Assembly: GCF_030384665.1 (NCBI RefSeq)
Contig: NC_083680.1
Location: 26,001 to 90,000, forward strand
Direction: 5' to 3'
Length of the DNA stretch: 64,000 nt
Origin: Lodderomyces elongisporus
Taxonomy: Eukaryota; Ascomycota; Pichiomycetes; Serinales; Debaryomycetaceae
Shown one piece after another: positions 30,351-40,653 of this stretch. The position numbers and the translations under genes were made by a program. The notes below the pieces were generated by a model. That model saw nothing but the letters and a program-made list of their open reading frames with translations. It searched no databases and was not told the DNA's origin. How positions within the stretch are numbered: the first letter of the stretch is position 1; every line of letters starts with the position of its first letter.

Positions 30351-33300
30351 ATGCCATTATTTTCCAAATCAAGAAAAGCACCACTATCATTAAATACACT
30401 CTCGAATGCATTAAAGACTCATGGCTCCAAGACACTATCGCCGGAGGAAGTGAATGCAAAATCCATTGATGTGTCAGTAATTAATCAAATTGGTATTCCA
30501 CCCGATTCCATCGAGGCTGTGGCGTACGACCCTATCCAATCCTTATTGGCAGTCTCAACAAAAAATAATGATGTACGTGTCTATGGCCAAATTAATGTGG
30601 AAGTAGTGTTTGAGTTCAACTTGAAGCACCCGATAACTTTCCTCAAGTTTGTTAAAGGTGTCTACTTACTTTGCGGATCGCCCGGATCAGGCCTCACAAT
30701 ACTATCGCTCCACTCCAAACAAATTTTGGGCAAGGCACTGTTTCCGGGAACCGTTACTGCAACCGAAAGTGATCCAGCTTTGGACTGGCTAATACTAGGG
30801 TTGGCAAATGGTAGTCTACTATTCTTTGACATTGATCGTAATAATTTAACACCATTCCGTATTGATAATTTACAGAAACGGGTGTTGCCCAAGGAGAAAA
30901 TGTCACCAGTCGTTTCGATAGAATGGCATCCTCGAGACATAGGGACCTTATTAGTTGCATACAATCAATGCGCGGTTGTTTACTCGCTTGTCTCGGCAGA
31001 AGTGAAGAGTGTTTTAGTTTACGAATTAACAAAACAAAATAGAGCATTTGAATACAGCACACATATTGCCAATGGTGGGAAAAAGAAGATATTTGGTAGC
31101 CAAAAGATGGTTAGACCATCTGTTGTTGAAGCTCATTTCCATCCAAATGGACTTCATGCAGTGACTATTCATGGTGATAATTCGATTGTGTTTTGGGATC
31201 TAGAAGGTGGTGTTATATTGGAGGCTAGAACGCTTTTTGAAACGCTGATACATAAAGAAGGTCCTCCATTGGAGATCCCCGAAGTTTTCAATCCTATTGT
31301 CACTGCCAAATGGGTTTGTGGAGAAGACCCAGAAAACACGAAATTACTTATTAGTGGTGGTGATCCCTCATCAACAAACCTGATCCACGTGTTGGATTTT
31401 GGCTATACCTTGAAATACTCGCTAACATCGCACGAAACTCAAGGTAAGTTTTACGCTACGCCACAAAACGGCCAGCGCAAGGTTCCAATTGACTTTTACC
31501 TCAAACCAGAAAATACTTTGGAGTTTATCAGGATTATACAACCAATAACCGAAAATGGATCACCTTATTTCCATTGCGGGCACAACCCTTCTTATTTATT
31601 ATTGGTGTCAAATTTGGGCAGAATATATTTTGTTCATTTTGCTGATAATGCAGGTGGTCAAGGTAGCTCTGACTTGGGCACTACGGTGTTGCCCACATCG
31701 ATGTCACTTATAAATCCTCCGTTGAGTTTCATTGATGTTAGACAAGTTGTTAGACTTGATTGGTATAGCATTATGTCGAGTCGAGCATCATCAGGAGGTG
31801 GGTATAAGGTGGCGCCTTTATTGCATGGTGGAGCTCCTGCATCTTTGGCAAATTTCCCTAAACCTATTGGGCAAAATGATTCTACTAGGAATATCATGAT
31901 TACTGGTCACGAAAACGGGTTGGTGAGGTTCATAGACGTGACAAAGGGAGAGCAGCTGGGCACTGAAAGCATTGTGCAAGTTGGTTTGAGAGAATCTCTT
32001 TATGATTATGATAACCCAAAGAATCTCCGAGTTTTACATGTCTCTTGCTCTTTCCAAAACCGGCAGTTATTGGTTGGATTGGCTACTGGAGAAGTGGTAA
32101 TTTGCAAGTTTGGCAAATTCAAAAATACTGGTAATGGGTCTAGTGCTGCACACAGGGATTATAGTTCCTGTCCCATGCAACATACCAATGGTTCTGCACT
32201 GATTTTGGATATCAGCAGCAGGATTTCAGGCACAATTACTCAATCTGCTTCGTTTGCACCAGTATTTTTACTCCGTTTAGACCCATCAGAGCAAATCTCT
32301 GTCCTCAAAATGAGCGATGCTGGATTTGCTGCCGTAGCTTACAAGTCAGGCCGTTTAGTTGTTTGTGATATCTCTAGAGGGCCAGCAGTGATTTTCAATT
32401 TGGCAAATGTCAGAGAGCACTTGGTATCAATAACTGGTAACTGCTACATCACAACATTGGAATTTGCCATCTTAGAATATGGAGAAGACGGTTACTCTTC
32501 ATTAATGTTGTTGGTGGGAACCAATTGTGGTGGCAATCTCCTTTATTTCAAAATCACACCAATGGGCAACGGTGGGTTTGAAGTTACGTTTGCAGACAAG
32601 TCGGCGCACCTCAACCACAGAAGCTCCGATGGGGGCGATGTTGAGGCGTCGAAATTGCTGCAATTGATACCAATTGAATCACAGTTTGGCTTATCCGCGG
32701 TTGCTAATCAAGAGAGGTTTAATCAACTTGCAAGTGGAATGCCAATTCCAGGTTTAGTAGTGACGATTTCTGATAGAGACATCCGTGTAATTAAGACACC
32801 AAAGACGAAACTTGCGCACAAAGTTTATGATGATTCGTGTTTAAAAGCAGCAGTTGTTAGTTACAAGGACAAAGGTGTCATGTTAGCAGTTTTGGTGAAA
32901 ACAGGATTCCTTAAACTTGTCTCTCTTCCAGCATTGCTGGAAATTGCATCTATAAAACTTCCTAAGGAGACGTTCCTGAAATTACAAGAGTCAATACAAT
33001 CAGGATTGGCCAATGACTCTAACTTGTTGGCCTCGGGGGAAATGTATCTAAGATTGTCTCAAACCGAATTTGTTTGTGCTTCTGCATATGAAAAGCTGCG
33101 ATTCAAGGGAAATGCAGATACAGATAGGTTGTTCAATCCGGACTTGATTATACCACCACGTCCTGCTGGAAGTACATTATCGTGGGCTAAAGGTCAAATA
33201 CGCTATTGTAGTGTGGACGACTTGGCCATGCTTATAGCTGGTCCTAATCGAAAAGCACCCAAGACGGAAGAGTCTAAATTGGCACATAATATAAGTCCCG

Positions 33301-33620
33301 AAGCCAACCCACAGAATAGTTATGGTGGGTATAATCCAAAACCTGTTGGAAGGCTGCAACTGCCATCTAAACAGCAGCAGCAGCAGCAGCAGCAGCTGGG
33401 AAGTGCATATGAACAACCAAGAAGGAGAGGTACTGGGGCAAATCAAGGTTATGGACTTGGTCAGCAAGGATTTATGAAGAGCATACAAAATGGGTTACAA
33501 AGTGCAGAAGAAACGTTTAACGATTACGCCAATAGCGCCAGTCAAACATTCACCGAGGGCTTTGAAGATCAAAAGAAATCATTTTATAGTTCCGCTTTGC
33601 AAAGTAAATTTGGTTTTTAA
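30351..33620 (+). CDS. SRO7: Lethal-giant-larvae / Sro7 family exocytosis protein
   Basis: This 1089-residue WD-repeat protein belongs to the Lgl/tomosyn/Sro7 family. In yeast these proteins bind the plasma-membrane t-SNARE Sec9 and the Rab Sec4 to promote polarised exocytosis, and they affect salt tolerance. The N-terminal ~950 residues form a double beta-propeller. Early blocks such as YDPIQSLLAVSTKNNDVRVYG (~58-78) and a WHPRD motif near 197 are typical. A polyglutamine run from (CAG)n at 33372-33394 interrupts the C-terminal region. The last ~60 residues resemble the family's SNARE-like autoinhibitory tail. The length matches Sro7 (1033). Yeast has two paralogues (Sro7, Sro77), so the symbol denotes the family. 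The ATG at 30351 is unambiguous. Confidence 0.9.
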   Translation: MPLFSKSRKAPLSLNTLSNALKTHGSKTLSPEEVNAKSIDVSVINQIGIPPDSIEAVAYDPIQSLLAVSTKNNDVRVYGQINVEVVFEFNLKHPITFLKFVKGVYLLCGSPGSGLTILSLHSKQILGKALFPGTVTATESDPALDWLILGLANGSLLFFDIDRNNLTPFRIDNLQKRVLPKEKMSPVVSIEWHPRDIGTLLVAYNQCAVVYSLVSAEVKSVLVYELTKQNRAFEYSTHIANGGKKKIFGSQKMVRPSVVEAHFHPNGLHAVTIHGDNSIVFWDLEGGVILEARTLFETLIHKEGPPLEIPEVFNPIVTAKWVCGEDPENTKLLISGGDPSSTNLIHVLDFGYTLKYSLTSHETQGKFYATPQNGQRKVPIDFYLKPENTLEFIRIIQPITENGSPYFHCGHNPSYLLLVSNLGRIYFVHFADNAGGQGSSDLGTTVLPTSMSLINPPLSFIDVRQVVRLDWYSIMSSRASSGGGYKVAPLLHGGAPASLANFPKPIGQNDSTRNIMITGHENGLVRFIDVTKGEQLGTESIVQVGLRESLYDYDNPKNLRVLHVSCSFQNRQLLVGLATGEVVICKFGKFKNTGNGSSAAHRDYSSCPMQHTNGSALILDISSRISGTITQSASFAPVFLLRLDPSEQISVLKMSDAGFAAVAYKSGRLVVCDISRGPAVIFNLANVREHLVSITGNCYITTLEFAILEYGEDGYSSLMLLVGTNCGGNLLYFKITPMGNGGFEVTFADKSAHLNHRSSDGGDVEASKLLQLIPIESQFGLSAVANQERFNQLASGMPIPGLVVTISDRDIRVIKTPKTKLAHKVYDDSCLKAAVVSYKDKGVMLAVLVKTGFLKLVSLPALLEIASIKLPKETFLKLQESIQSGLANDSNLLASGEMYLRLSQTEFVCASAYEKLRFKGNADTDRLFNPDLIIPPRPAGSTLSWAKGQIRYCSVDDLAMLIAGPNRKAPKTEESKLAHNISPEANPQNSYGGYNPKPVGRLQLPSKQQQQQQQQLGSAYEQPRRRGTGANQGYGLGQQGFMKSIQNGLQSAEETFNDYANSASQTFTEGFEDQKKSFYSSALQSKFGF

Positions 33621-33796
33621 TGCAATTGTTAAAGTGGCGTTTTATCTGAAGCGGGTGTTACACCTTTTGTATTTGAAATATATGTAAACATGTAATTATG
33701 TAATAATAGTATATATATATATACTTATTTGTTTATATGCAAAATGTTTATGTATTTATATGTACAGGTTTTACATTTTTTAACACAGAAAATAAT

Positions 33797-35185
33797 TCAA
33801 TCTTTACTAATTACCTTCTTATCATCCATATATGGCCTCAAAACTTCTGGAATGTTTATAACCTTCCTTTCAGGATCATAGTTTTGTTCGATAAGAGCAA
33901 CAATGACCCTGGGCACTGCCATACAAGTACCATTCAATGTTGCTACATGTTTTGTGCTCTCCCCAGTGTTGAGTCTAATGCCCAACCTTCTAGACTGATA
34001 ATCTCCACAGTTGGAACTACTCGTGATCTCACCCCATGCACCCCTACCAGGCATCCATGCCTCGATATCATATTTCTTCAACGCTGGTGAACCTAAATCT
34101 GATGTAGGCATATTGAGCAATTTGGCTTTCAATCCTAAACTTTGCACCAACTCAACTTGAAAGTCTTTTATTTCTTCGAGTTCTGATTTGGCTTGATCCA
34201 TAGTTGTGAAATGGAATAATTCAACTTTTGTAAACTCGTGTACTCTGTATAACCCCTTTGTATCCCTTCCACTAGACCCAGCCTCGGCTCTATAAGATCT
34301 AGAAACGCCTGCATATTTTATTGGAAGCTTGGTATGAGGTGGAAATATTGTTGATGAGTGCAATGCACCAAGAGGGATCTCTGCAGTTCCCGTTAATGAA
34401 AGTGGTTCCTCTTCAATTTGGTAAACTTGCTTCTCGTTGTTTTGGTCATTAGGTTTGAACCCACAAGCATGAACTATTTCTGATTTGACAATCGATGGTG
34501 GAATGACCATGGTGTACCCATGTTGGCGTGCTCTTGAAAGCGCATATTGCACCAATGCCTGTTCAAGCAATGCACCATCTTTTAAAAGATAATACCAAGA
34601 TGAGCCGGAAATACGTGATGCAGTGGCAAAATCGACGAGTCCCATACTTTCGCAAATGGATTTATGATCTCTTGACATGTCTTCACTGGATGCATTGAAA
34701 GACGCGGCTTCCGTGCTGTTGGTGTTTATATAGGCAACGATATCTTCTGCAAGTGGATTTTCTGGAACACCGTCATCCAACAAGTTAGGCAACCCTTCTG
34801 CTTTGGTATAAACTGTTTCCTGCATATCTTTCAACTGCTTTTCAAGAGGTTGCATCTCCAGTTTAATCGTTGTTAACCTCAATTTAACATCATCCACCTT
34901 AACCGATTTTGATTTGATTTTATTTGCCAATTCGTTTCTTTCACGCTTCAACGCATTGATTTTGCTAAAAAGTTCGCCTTGAAGCGGTCGTGCTTTCACA
35001 ATGTAATCTATATCCGCTTTCAAAGTATCAGGTAATTGTCGTCTTTCAACTGATTTCTTGTACTCCTCTGACCGCAGGATGATGTCTGAGATATCCAACT
35101 GCGCCCGCATTAGCGTAGAAGAATTCTTTGCTGCATTACTTGCCCATCGCCTCTGGAAGCAAATTGTTTTGTGCAAGCGAATCAT
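33797..35185 (-). CDS. DIA4: Mitochondrial seryl-tRNA synthetase
   Basis: This 462-residue class II synthetase charges mitochondrial tRNA-Ser. From the ATG at 35185 the N-terminus (MIRLHKTICFQRRWASNAAK) is a typical mitochondrial presequence. An N-terminal coiled-coil arm lies at ~65-140. The catalytic domain has motif 2 in SRSYRAEAGSSGRDTKGLYR and motif 3 in GAWGEITSSSNCGDYQSRRL, with the SerRS-type TGTAEIPLG segment before them. The frame continues upstream for 53 codons to another ATG at 35344. That extension is a Lys-Ile repeat from a T/A array and would bury the presequence, so it is treated as leader. A separate cytosolic SerRS gene is expected elsewhere. Confidence 0.94.
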   Translation of the reverse strand: MIRLHKTICFQRRWASNAAKNSSTLMRAQLDISDIILRSEEYKKSVERRQLPDTLKADIDYIVKARPLQGELFSKINALKRERNELANKIKSKSVKVDDVKLRLTTIKLEMQPLEKQLKDMQETVYTKAEGLPNLLDDGVPENPLAEDIVAYINTNSTEAASFNASSEDMSRDHKSICESMGLVDFATASRISGSSWYYLLKDGALLEQALVQYALSRARQHGYTMVIPPSIVKSEIVHACGFKPNDQNNEKQVYQIEEEPLSLTGTAEIPLGALHSSTIFPPHTKLPIKYAGVSRSYRAEAGSSGRDTKGLYRVHEFTKVELFHFTTMDQAKSELEEIKDFQVELVQSLGLKAKLLNMPTSDLGSPALKKYDIEAWMPGRGAWGEITSSSNCGDYQSRRLGIRLNTGESTKHVATLNGTCMAVPRVIVALIEQNYDPERKVINIPEVLRPYMDDKKVISKD

Positions 35186-35720
35186 TGATTTATGACTGTT
35201 GTAGAGTATTGTGAAAAGTTGCAATATGCTAGAGGTATTTTCCTGCTTAAAGAATATAAAGTTGATCTGATTTCTCTCTCTTTTTTTTATTTTTATTTTT
35301 ATTTTTATTTTTTTTCTTTTTTTTGGCTTGCAGCTACGCGACATAGGGATTACCTACTTTAATCAACACTAGCGTAATTCGTTTTGCCTTGTGTTCATTT
35401 CTTCATTGGGAGTATACAAAGTGAATCGAACCGAAAGGAAGCAAAAACGAATAAGATAATACAAAATAAAGCCAAATTTCAATCACAATACTAATGGCAA
35501 CTATTATAAATTTTACGACTCCTGATGATGTTCAGTTTATAATGTAAAATTGAATTAAAGAATAACTTTACAAAAAATATAAATTACAAGGATCAAAGGC
35601 GAGGGAATAAGAAACAAAAAAAAAAAAACAGAAAAATTACATCAATTATATGTGCGCGTCATCATTATACATAATCCATAAAATAAACTTAAAACCAATA
35701 TTGTTACATATATCAAGTAT
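35186..35720. promoter_or_regulatory. DIA4 upstream region and permease 3' flank
   Basis: No gene is called. The region includes the (TTTTTA)n array at about 35285-35310 and an A12 run near 35618-35629. An in-frame open extension of DIA4 covers 35186-35344. AT-rich sequence near 35640-35720 flanks the permease stop. Confidence 0.5.
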
Positions 35721-37457
35721 TTACATAAACAAGACCTTGATAATCTTTTTATACCAAGGAGAATTCTTAAACTTTTCCTTTTCTTCCTCCTTCTCAAGTG
35801 CCAACACTTCAGGATCAAAGTATGTTCTGTCCAAATTGACATCGATATCCTTCAATGGAATGTACAATGACCAATTTCGGCTCCACAACTTGTGGCAAAC
35901 ATAGAACAAGATCAATACAATTGCACCAAGATAGTTTTGGAAGAATGCCTCGACATCAGGCTTACCTTCCCCCTTAGGGTACAATGCAATCCAGAATTGA
36001 GCAATTAAAACGAGAACATACCAAACGATTGCGTAGTATGATCCAATGACTCCGGTAGATGCCTTGTATCCCAAAGTGTCAGTTGAAACATTATGGTATT
36101 TCAAAGCAGCACGGAATCTAACATGTGAAATACAGATACCACTCCAAGTAAAGATTTGAGACAATCCAGAAATAGCCAAAAGCCAATCAAAGACGGTTTC
36201 TTGTTTGCTGTAAGCAGCAATAAATGAGAAAAGACCAAAGAAGGCACACACAGCCAATGCACGGAAAGGTCTACCCCTTCTGTCGATATAGTTGAACCAT
36301 TTTGGTGCAAATCCCTGTTCAGCTAATGATTGCAAAGTTCTTGAAGATGAATATAATGCAGAAGATGCCACTGAGGTAACAGACATCAAAATCACAGCGT
36401 TGATGATTGAAGGAACAGCGCGAACACCATGCAAGGCAGCAGCAAGAACAAAAGGACTTGCATGTGAGCCACCACCACCAGAACCCATCAATCTGTCAGA
36501 AGTGTATGGAACAAGCAAACCAACAATTGTTAAACTTCCAAGCATGATAACCACAATTCTGTATGCAACCAATTTTGTTGCAATAGGAATGGCTTTACCG
36601 GGGTTGGATTGTTCACTTGCACTCAATGCAACAAACTCAGTTTGACCCAAAGCGAAAGAACCGGTAACGAAAACCGAACACAAACCTTTAAAGTTGGTGT
36701 AGTAGCCAGGGTCGTGCCAATACCTTCCACCAATGTAAACACCTTCTGGTCCACCGCCAACATTGACAACAATACCCATAATAATGAATCCAACAATCAT
36801 AAGGACTTTGCAACTTCCAATAAAGAACTCGGCTTCACCGTACCCCGAAGAACCGATAAAGTTGATGACAACAATAACGACATAAAAGATTGTAACCCAA
36901 ACGTCGGCATTGACTGTAGTGTTCCAGTATGAAATGGTCATTGCCGCAGTAACCAATTCAATAGAAATGACAGAAAGCCATTGTATACAGTAATTCCAGG
37001 TAATTGCAAAAGCCAAAGACTCGTCAACAAATCTTCTTGGGTAATTGTTATAACCTCCAGACAAGTCTGAATAGTTAACAGCCATCTCACCAGCAGCTTG
37101 TAAAGTTGGGTACAAAAATGATCCCACAATTGCAAAACCAATAATCAAAAACAAAGGACCAGAGTTGTGCAACACTTGACCACTTCCGACTAAAAGACCA
37201 GTACCAATACCAGTAACAAGTGCCATCAAAATCAAATGACGCAAACTGATATCTTTGGCCAATTGTTTACCAACCATACCCTTTTCAGATTCATCAACTT
37301 GTTTTCGCCTAAACGAATCGACAAATCTGGTGGCTCTAGATCTATTTTCGGGAAGGGTTTCCGTTGAGGAAACGTATGGAGACTCTGATTCATTAAAGCT
37401 TCTAAACTCCTCTGATTTCGACTCCACTGGAGGCGATTTTTCTCTCGAAGCCGACAT
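35721..37457 (-). CDS. Gap1/Agp1-type amino-acid permease
   Basis: This 578-residue protein belongs to the yeast amino-acid transporter (YAT) family of plasma-membrane proton symporters. About twelve hydrophobic segments fill residues ~70-530. The first includes LVTGIGTGLLVGSGQVL, the helix I substrate-site region. Other family blocks are SGGYNNYPRRFVDESLAFA, GYGEAEFFIGSCKV, YIGGRYWHDPG, FVTGSFALGQTE and SSRTLQSLAEQGFAPKWF. The soluble N-terminus is Ser/Glu-rich with lysines that could be ubiquitin sites. Layout and the WHDPG block fit the Gap1/Agp1/Gnp1 group, but the substrate cannot be assigned. The upstream region is unusually long (3.2 kb), as often seen for nutrient-regulated genes. DIA4 lies downstream on the same strand. 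Confidence 0.9.
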   Translation of the reverse strand: MSASREKSPPVESKSEEFRSFNESESPYVSSTETLPENRSRATRFVDSFRRKQVDESEKGMVGKQLAKDISLRHLILMALVTGIGTGLLVGSGQVLHNSGPLFLIIGFAIVGSFLYPTLQAAGEMAVNYSDLSGGYNNYPRRFVDESLAFAITWNYCIQWLSVISIELVTAAMTISYWNTTVNADVWVTIFYVVIVVINFIGSSGYGEAEFFIGSCKVLMIVGFIIMGIVVNVGGGPEGVYIGGRYWHDPGYYTNFKGLCSVFVTGSFALGQTEFVALSASEQSNPGKAIPIATKLVAYRIVVIMLGSLTIVGLLVPYTSDRLMGSGGGGSHASPFVLAAALHGVRAVPSIINAVILMSVTSVASSALYSSSRTLQSLAEQGFAPKWFNYIDRRGRPFRALAVCAFFGLFSFIAAYSKQETVFDWLLAISGLSQIFTWSGICISHVRFRAALKYHNVSTDTLGYKASTGVIGSYYAIVWYVLVLIAQFWIALYPKGEGKPDVEAFFQNYLGAIVLILFYVCHKLWSRNWSLYIPLKDIDVNLDRTYFDPEVLALEKEEEKEKFKNSPWYKKIIKVLFM

Positions 37458-40400
37458 TGTGTTTTTCTTTTGTTTCTTGTTGTTTTGCTTTGCTTTATAC
37501 TCGAATGTATATTATTTATTTGTGATTTGTATTGAATTTGAGTTTCAAATATTTTCCATAAACTAGTGCTGAAAAAAAAATTGGTCTTCTTATTCAAATT
37601 TGATTGTTTCTTTTCGTCTGTCGTTATGTGACAACAAAAGGATCAGATATAATGATGCTTGAAAACAATTAAAAGCAAATTCAAAAAAGCTTGAGTGGAA
37701 ATTGAAATTTTTTAGGAAAAGAAGAGAAAAGGAATTAAAAAAAAAACAATCAAACCAGAAAAAAAAAGGGAAGATTTGGGTCTGTATAAAAAGTACCCCA
37801 TGTTTTTTTGTGTTTTAAAAGAAAGAAAAAACCTAGAGGGACAATTTGCTCTTGCTTTATAGCATCACATTACACTAAGCAGGATGGACCATCGACTAAA
37901 ATCTCTCCAACGAGAGAACAAGTAAGAAGAGGAGAAAGGATCCGTTATCAATTACACAAGAACGGTTACTACGATTGAATGATGACTAATTTTTGCAGAA
38001 TGTAGGTAGAATTGCAGAGATGGAAAAAAAAAATTGAAAAAAAAAAGAAAGAAAGAAAGAAAGCAAAAAAAAAAAATTCGCTCAACTCCAATACCACTTT
38101 TGAAGTAGTAGATGAAGTAACAATAGACTGGGAAAAACGTATGATGGGAAAGAAAGGGCGGGAGATGGAGTATTAGCGATGTTTGTGTGTATTTGCCTTT
38201 ACTTTCTTTTTTTCTATTTTTTTTTTTTATTTTCATTTTTGCAATTTCAAAGAGGTTGCTCAGCGGCTATATTTTTGCCTATTCTTGTTCCCTTCTAATT
38301 TTTACTGTAAGACAGCTTTACACAAAAGTCCATGCTCCGAGCAATTCTAAGTAAGTTGTATATCCTACAACACACTTACTACTACACTGCGTTTAGGCAA
38401 TTGTTCTCATTCCAATTAGCTTTATCATAGTAGAACAAAAGAGAGGAAATAAGGAAAAAAAAGAAACTCATAACGAGAGAATGTTTGTGAGAAAGTGAAA
38501 TATGGCTATTGTCTACTTAGTTGCTATAATTACACCAATGCCATTCAGTTCACTTTTTCAAATTAAGGTAAGCTAGGGCTTGTTCCTGCGTAGCATGTCT
38601 AGGTCTATCTCTTTGCAATCAAGTAAAAATCAAAGCTCTTCAATTAAGTTTTCCATCTTGAATTTACTCTTGGTCTTGGTGCGGCGAAGAGATTGTTTCT
38701 TTTTTTTTTTCCTGCTTTATAATATTTTATTTTCCTGTTATATTTTGCAACGGCAATTGGCACATTTTTCTGATCATCTAACGCAGGAGATATTAAGTTT
38801 GGAGGGGGGGAGAGAGAGAAAGAGAGAGAGAGAAAGAAAGAGAGAGAGGAAAGAAAATATTCTCTTGTATGTTTTTTTTTTCAAGCTTAAAACCCGCGGG
38901 CAATAATGTTGTAAGCCACTTCTTGTAGTTTCAACTAGAACAACACGTTTCTCTTTGTATTATTGATATAAACCAATGTGAATAACTATACATATATCAG
39001 CCAAAGACAAAAAGCTTATCCACCAATCATCTTTGCCAAAATATGCCACTTAGTGCTTTTAACATAGTCTTTGGACAAACCGGGCTAATATAGCCAAAGA
39101 TAATTCTGCGCCTTGATGTAGTCCGGAACAACCTACCTTGATATTTCCTTTTTTTTTAAAAAAAAAAAAGAGAATTTTTCTTTTTTTTGGTTTTATTTTT
39201 TCTCATTCTTCTTCACAAGTTATGCTTTCCATTTTCTACTAACCTCCTTCAAAGGTATCTATAAAGACACTTACAAGTTTATCCTAGAAAGAAGATTATA
39301 GATGATCAAAACAAATTTAATATAGAAACAAAATGCATTATGACTTCGACATTTTGAGTATAATTGATTTGTCTCACTTTCATCTTAAATTTGTCACAAG
39401 TACTTTGTTTTAAAAAACGACATGTCCAACTGTAACATGAAGCTATAAATACCGCATACATCTATTTTTATTCCCTCACTAATACATATTTAAAGCTTTC
39501 ATGGTAGTGGCTTTTATTTGTATTTTTTAATGTGGATGTCATTCTCGCAACGAGCTTCCTTACAATGTAATGAACTACTTTAGAGCCACGTAGACGGATG
39601 TTTAGTTCCTCGAGAGCTTTTCGTGAGGAAAGAAAAATTATTCAAAAAGGAAAAAACAAAAAAATCCTTTTAATATTTTTTATTTTTAATTTTTTTAATA
39701 TTTGAAATATAAATAATTTTCCGAAAGGCATTTTGACACATTCGTTAATTTCTTTTTTTTCTCTCTCTCTTCATCTTCCTTTTCTTTTTATCTTCTCTTT
39801 GAGTTTTTTTTTACATTCTCCTGTTGCGGGGAAAACGTAGGAGGCTTTTGACACCCGCTACGGAAGGGTACTACCATCCCGCTAGAACGCCTTCTACCAA
39901 TTTCATTTTTTTTTTTGTTTTTTATCCTGTTGTTGGGTCCAGCAGCAACTAAAATTATATCGTCTTGTACTCGAAAGAGGAGATTCATTATTGTAAGACA
40001 AGTGGGGAAGGTACAGTTTGTTTTGGAACTCTTTGAGGTTTATGGAAAATAAAATAAAATTGATAATGGAACAAAGAGAAATGTGGTTAGGTGGAGACAG
40101 GGATTAACCAACACACAAAATAGAGTTAACCATTCTGAAATATAAAAACAAAATAAAATTTGCTCAATACAATTTCGCTAAAGTCAAAAGTTACATACAT
40201 ATCTCCGTCCCCTCCCCCCACTCTCTTCCCTTACTTTTTCACTCTTCCTTCCCCTCCAGCTTTGGGGTAAACTTGTCTCTGTGGGGAAGAATCTTAACCC
40301 CAAAAAGTTGATTGACTGATTGAAGAAGATGATGATGAAGAAAAAAATAATAGGAAAGTACAAGTGAAGAAAAAAAAATTAAAAATGAAATATTGGGGTA

Positions 40401-40653
40401 GAAATAATGAGAGCTAAAAGGAAAACAATATGAAAACATAAAGAATTGAATACAAACATTTTAATTACTATTGTATTATGCCAAATTCTATAATTTTTAT
40501 TCAAATGCACGGAAAAGCCTTCGGTGTGGAGAAAAAAAAAAGATTCTTAACCAACAATTGCTAATCTTTAATGTAATTTCACACACACACGATACCACAC
40601 GATACCACACGATACCATACTATCCAACATTATTGATTGTCTAATTACAAGGT
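37458..40653. other. 3.2-kb gene-free region between permease and OCT1
   Basis: No credible gene was found on either strand. Frames present are short, AT-rich or start at non-ATG codons. The DNA contains many A and T runs, a GAAA tract near 38044-38062, a GA-rich block near 38805-38855, T runs near 38701 and 39755, and an AT-rich block near 39660-39720. Three tandem copies of CACACGATAC lie at 40586-40615, close to the OCT1 3' end. It is most likely the long regulatory upstream of the permease plus the OCT1 terminator. Confidence 0.55.
40586..40615. repeat. Three tandem 10-bp repeats near the OCT1 3' end
   Basis: Three perfect copies of CACACGATAC lie about 40 bp beyond the OCT1 stop codon, probably in its 3' UTR. 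Confidence 0.85.

Noticed and set aside
39590..39615. ACGGATGTTTAG, reminiscent of Candida telomere-repeat cores, as a possible telomerase RNA template
   Set aside because: Only the first 8-9 bases match a known core, and no second repeat copy or RNA structure was evident. It is likely chance.
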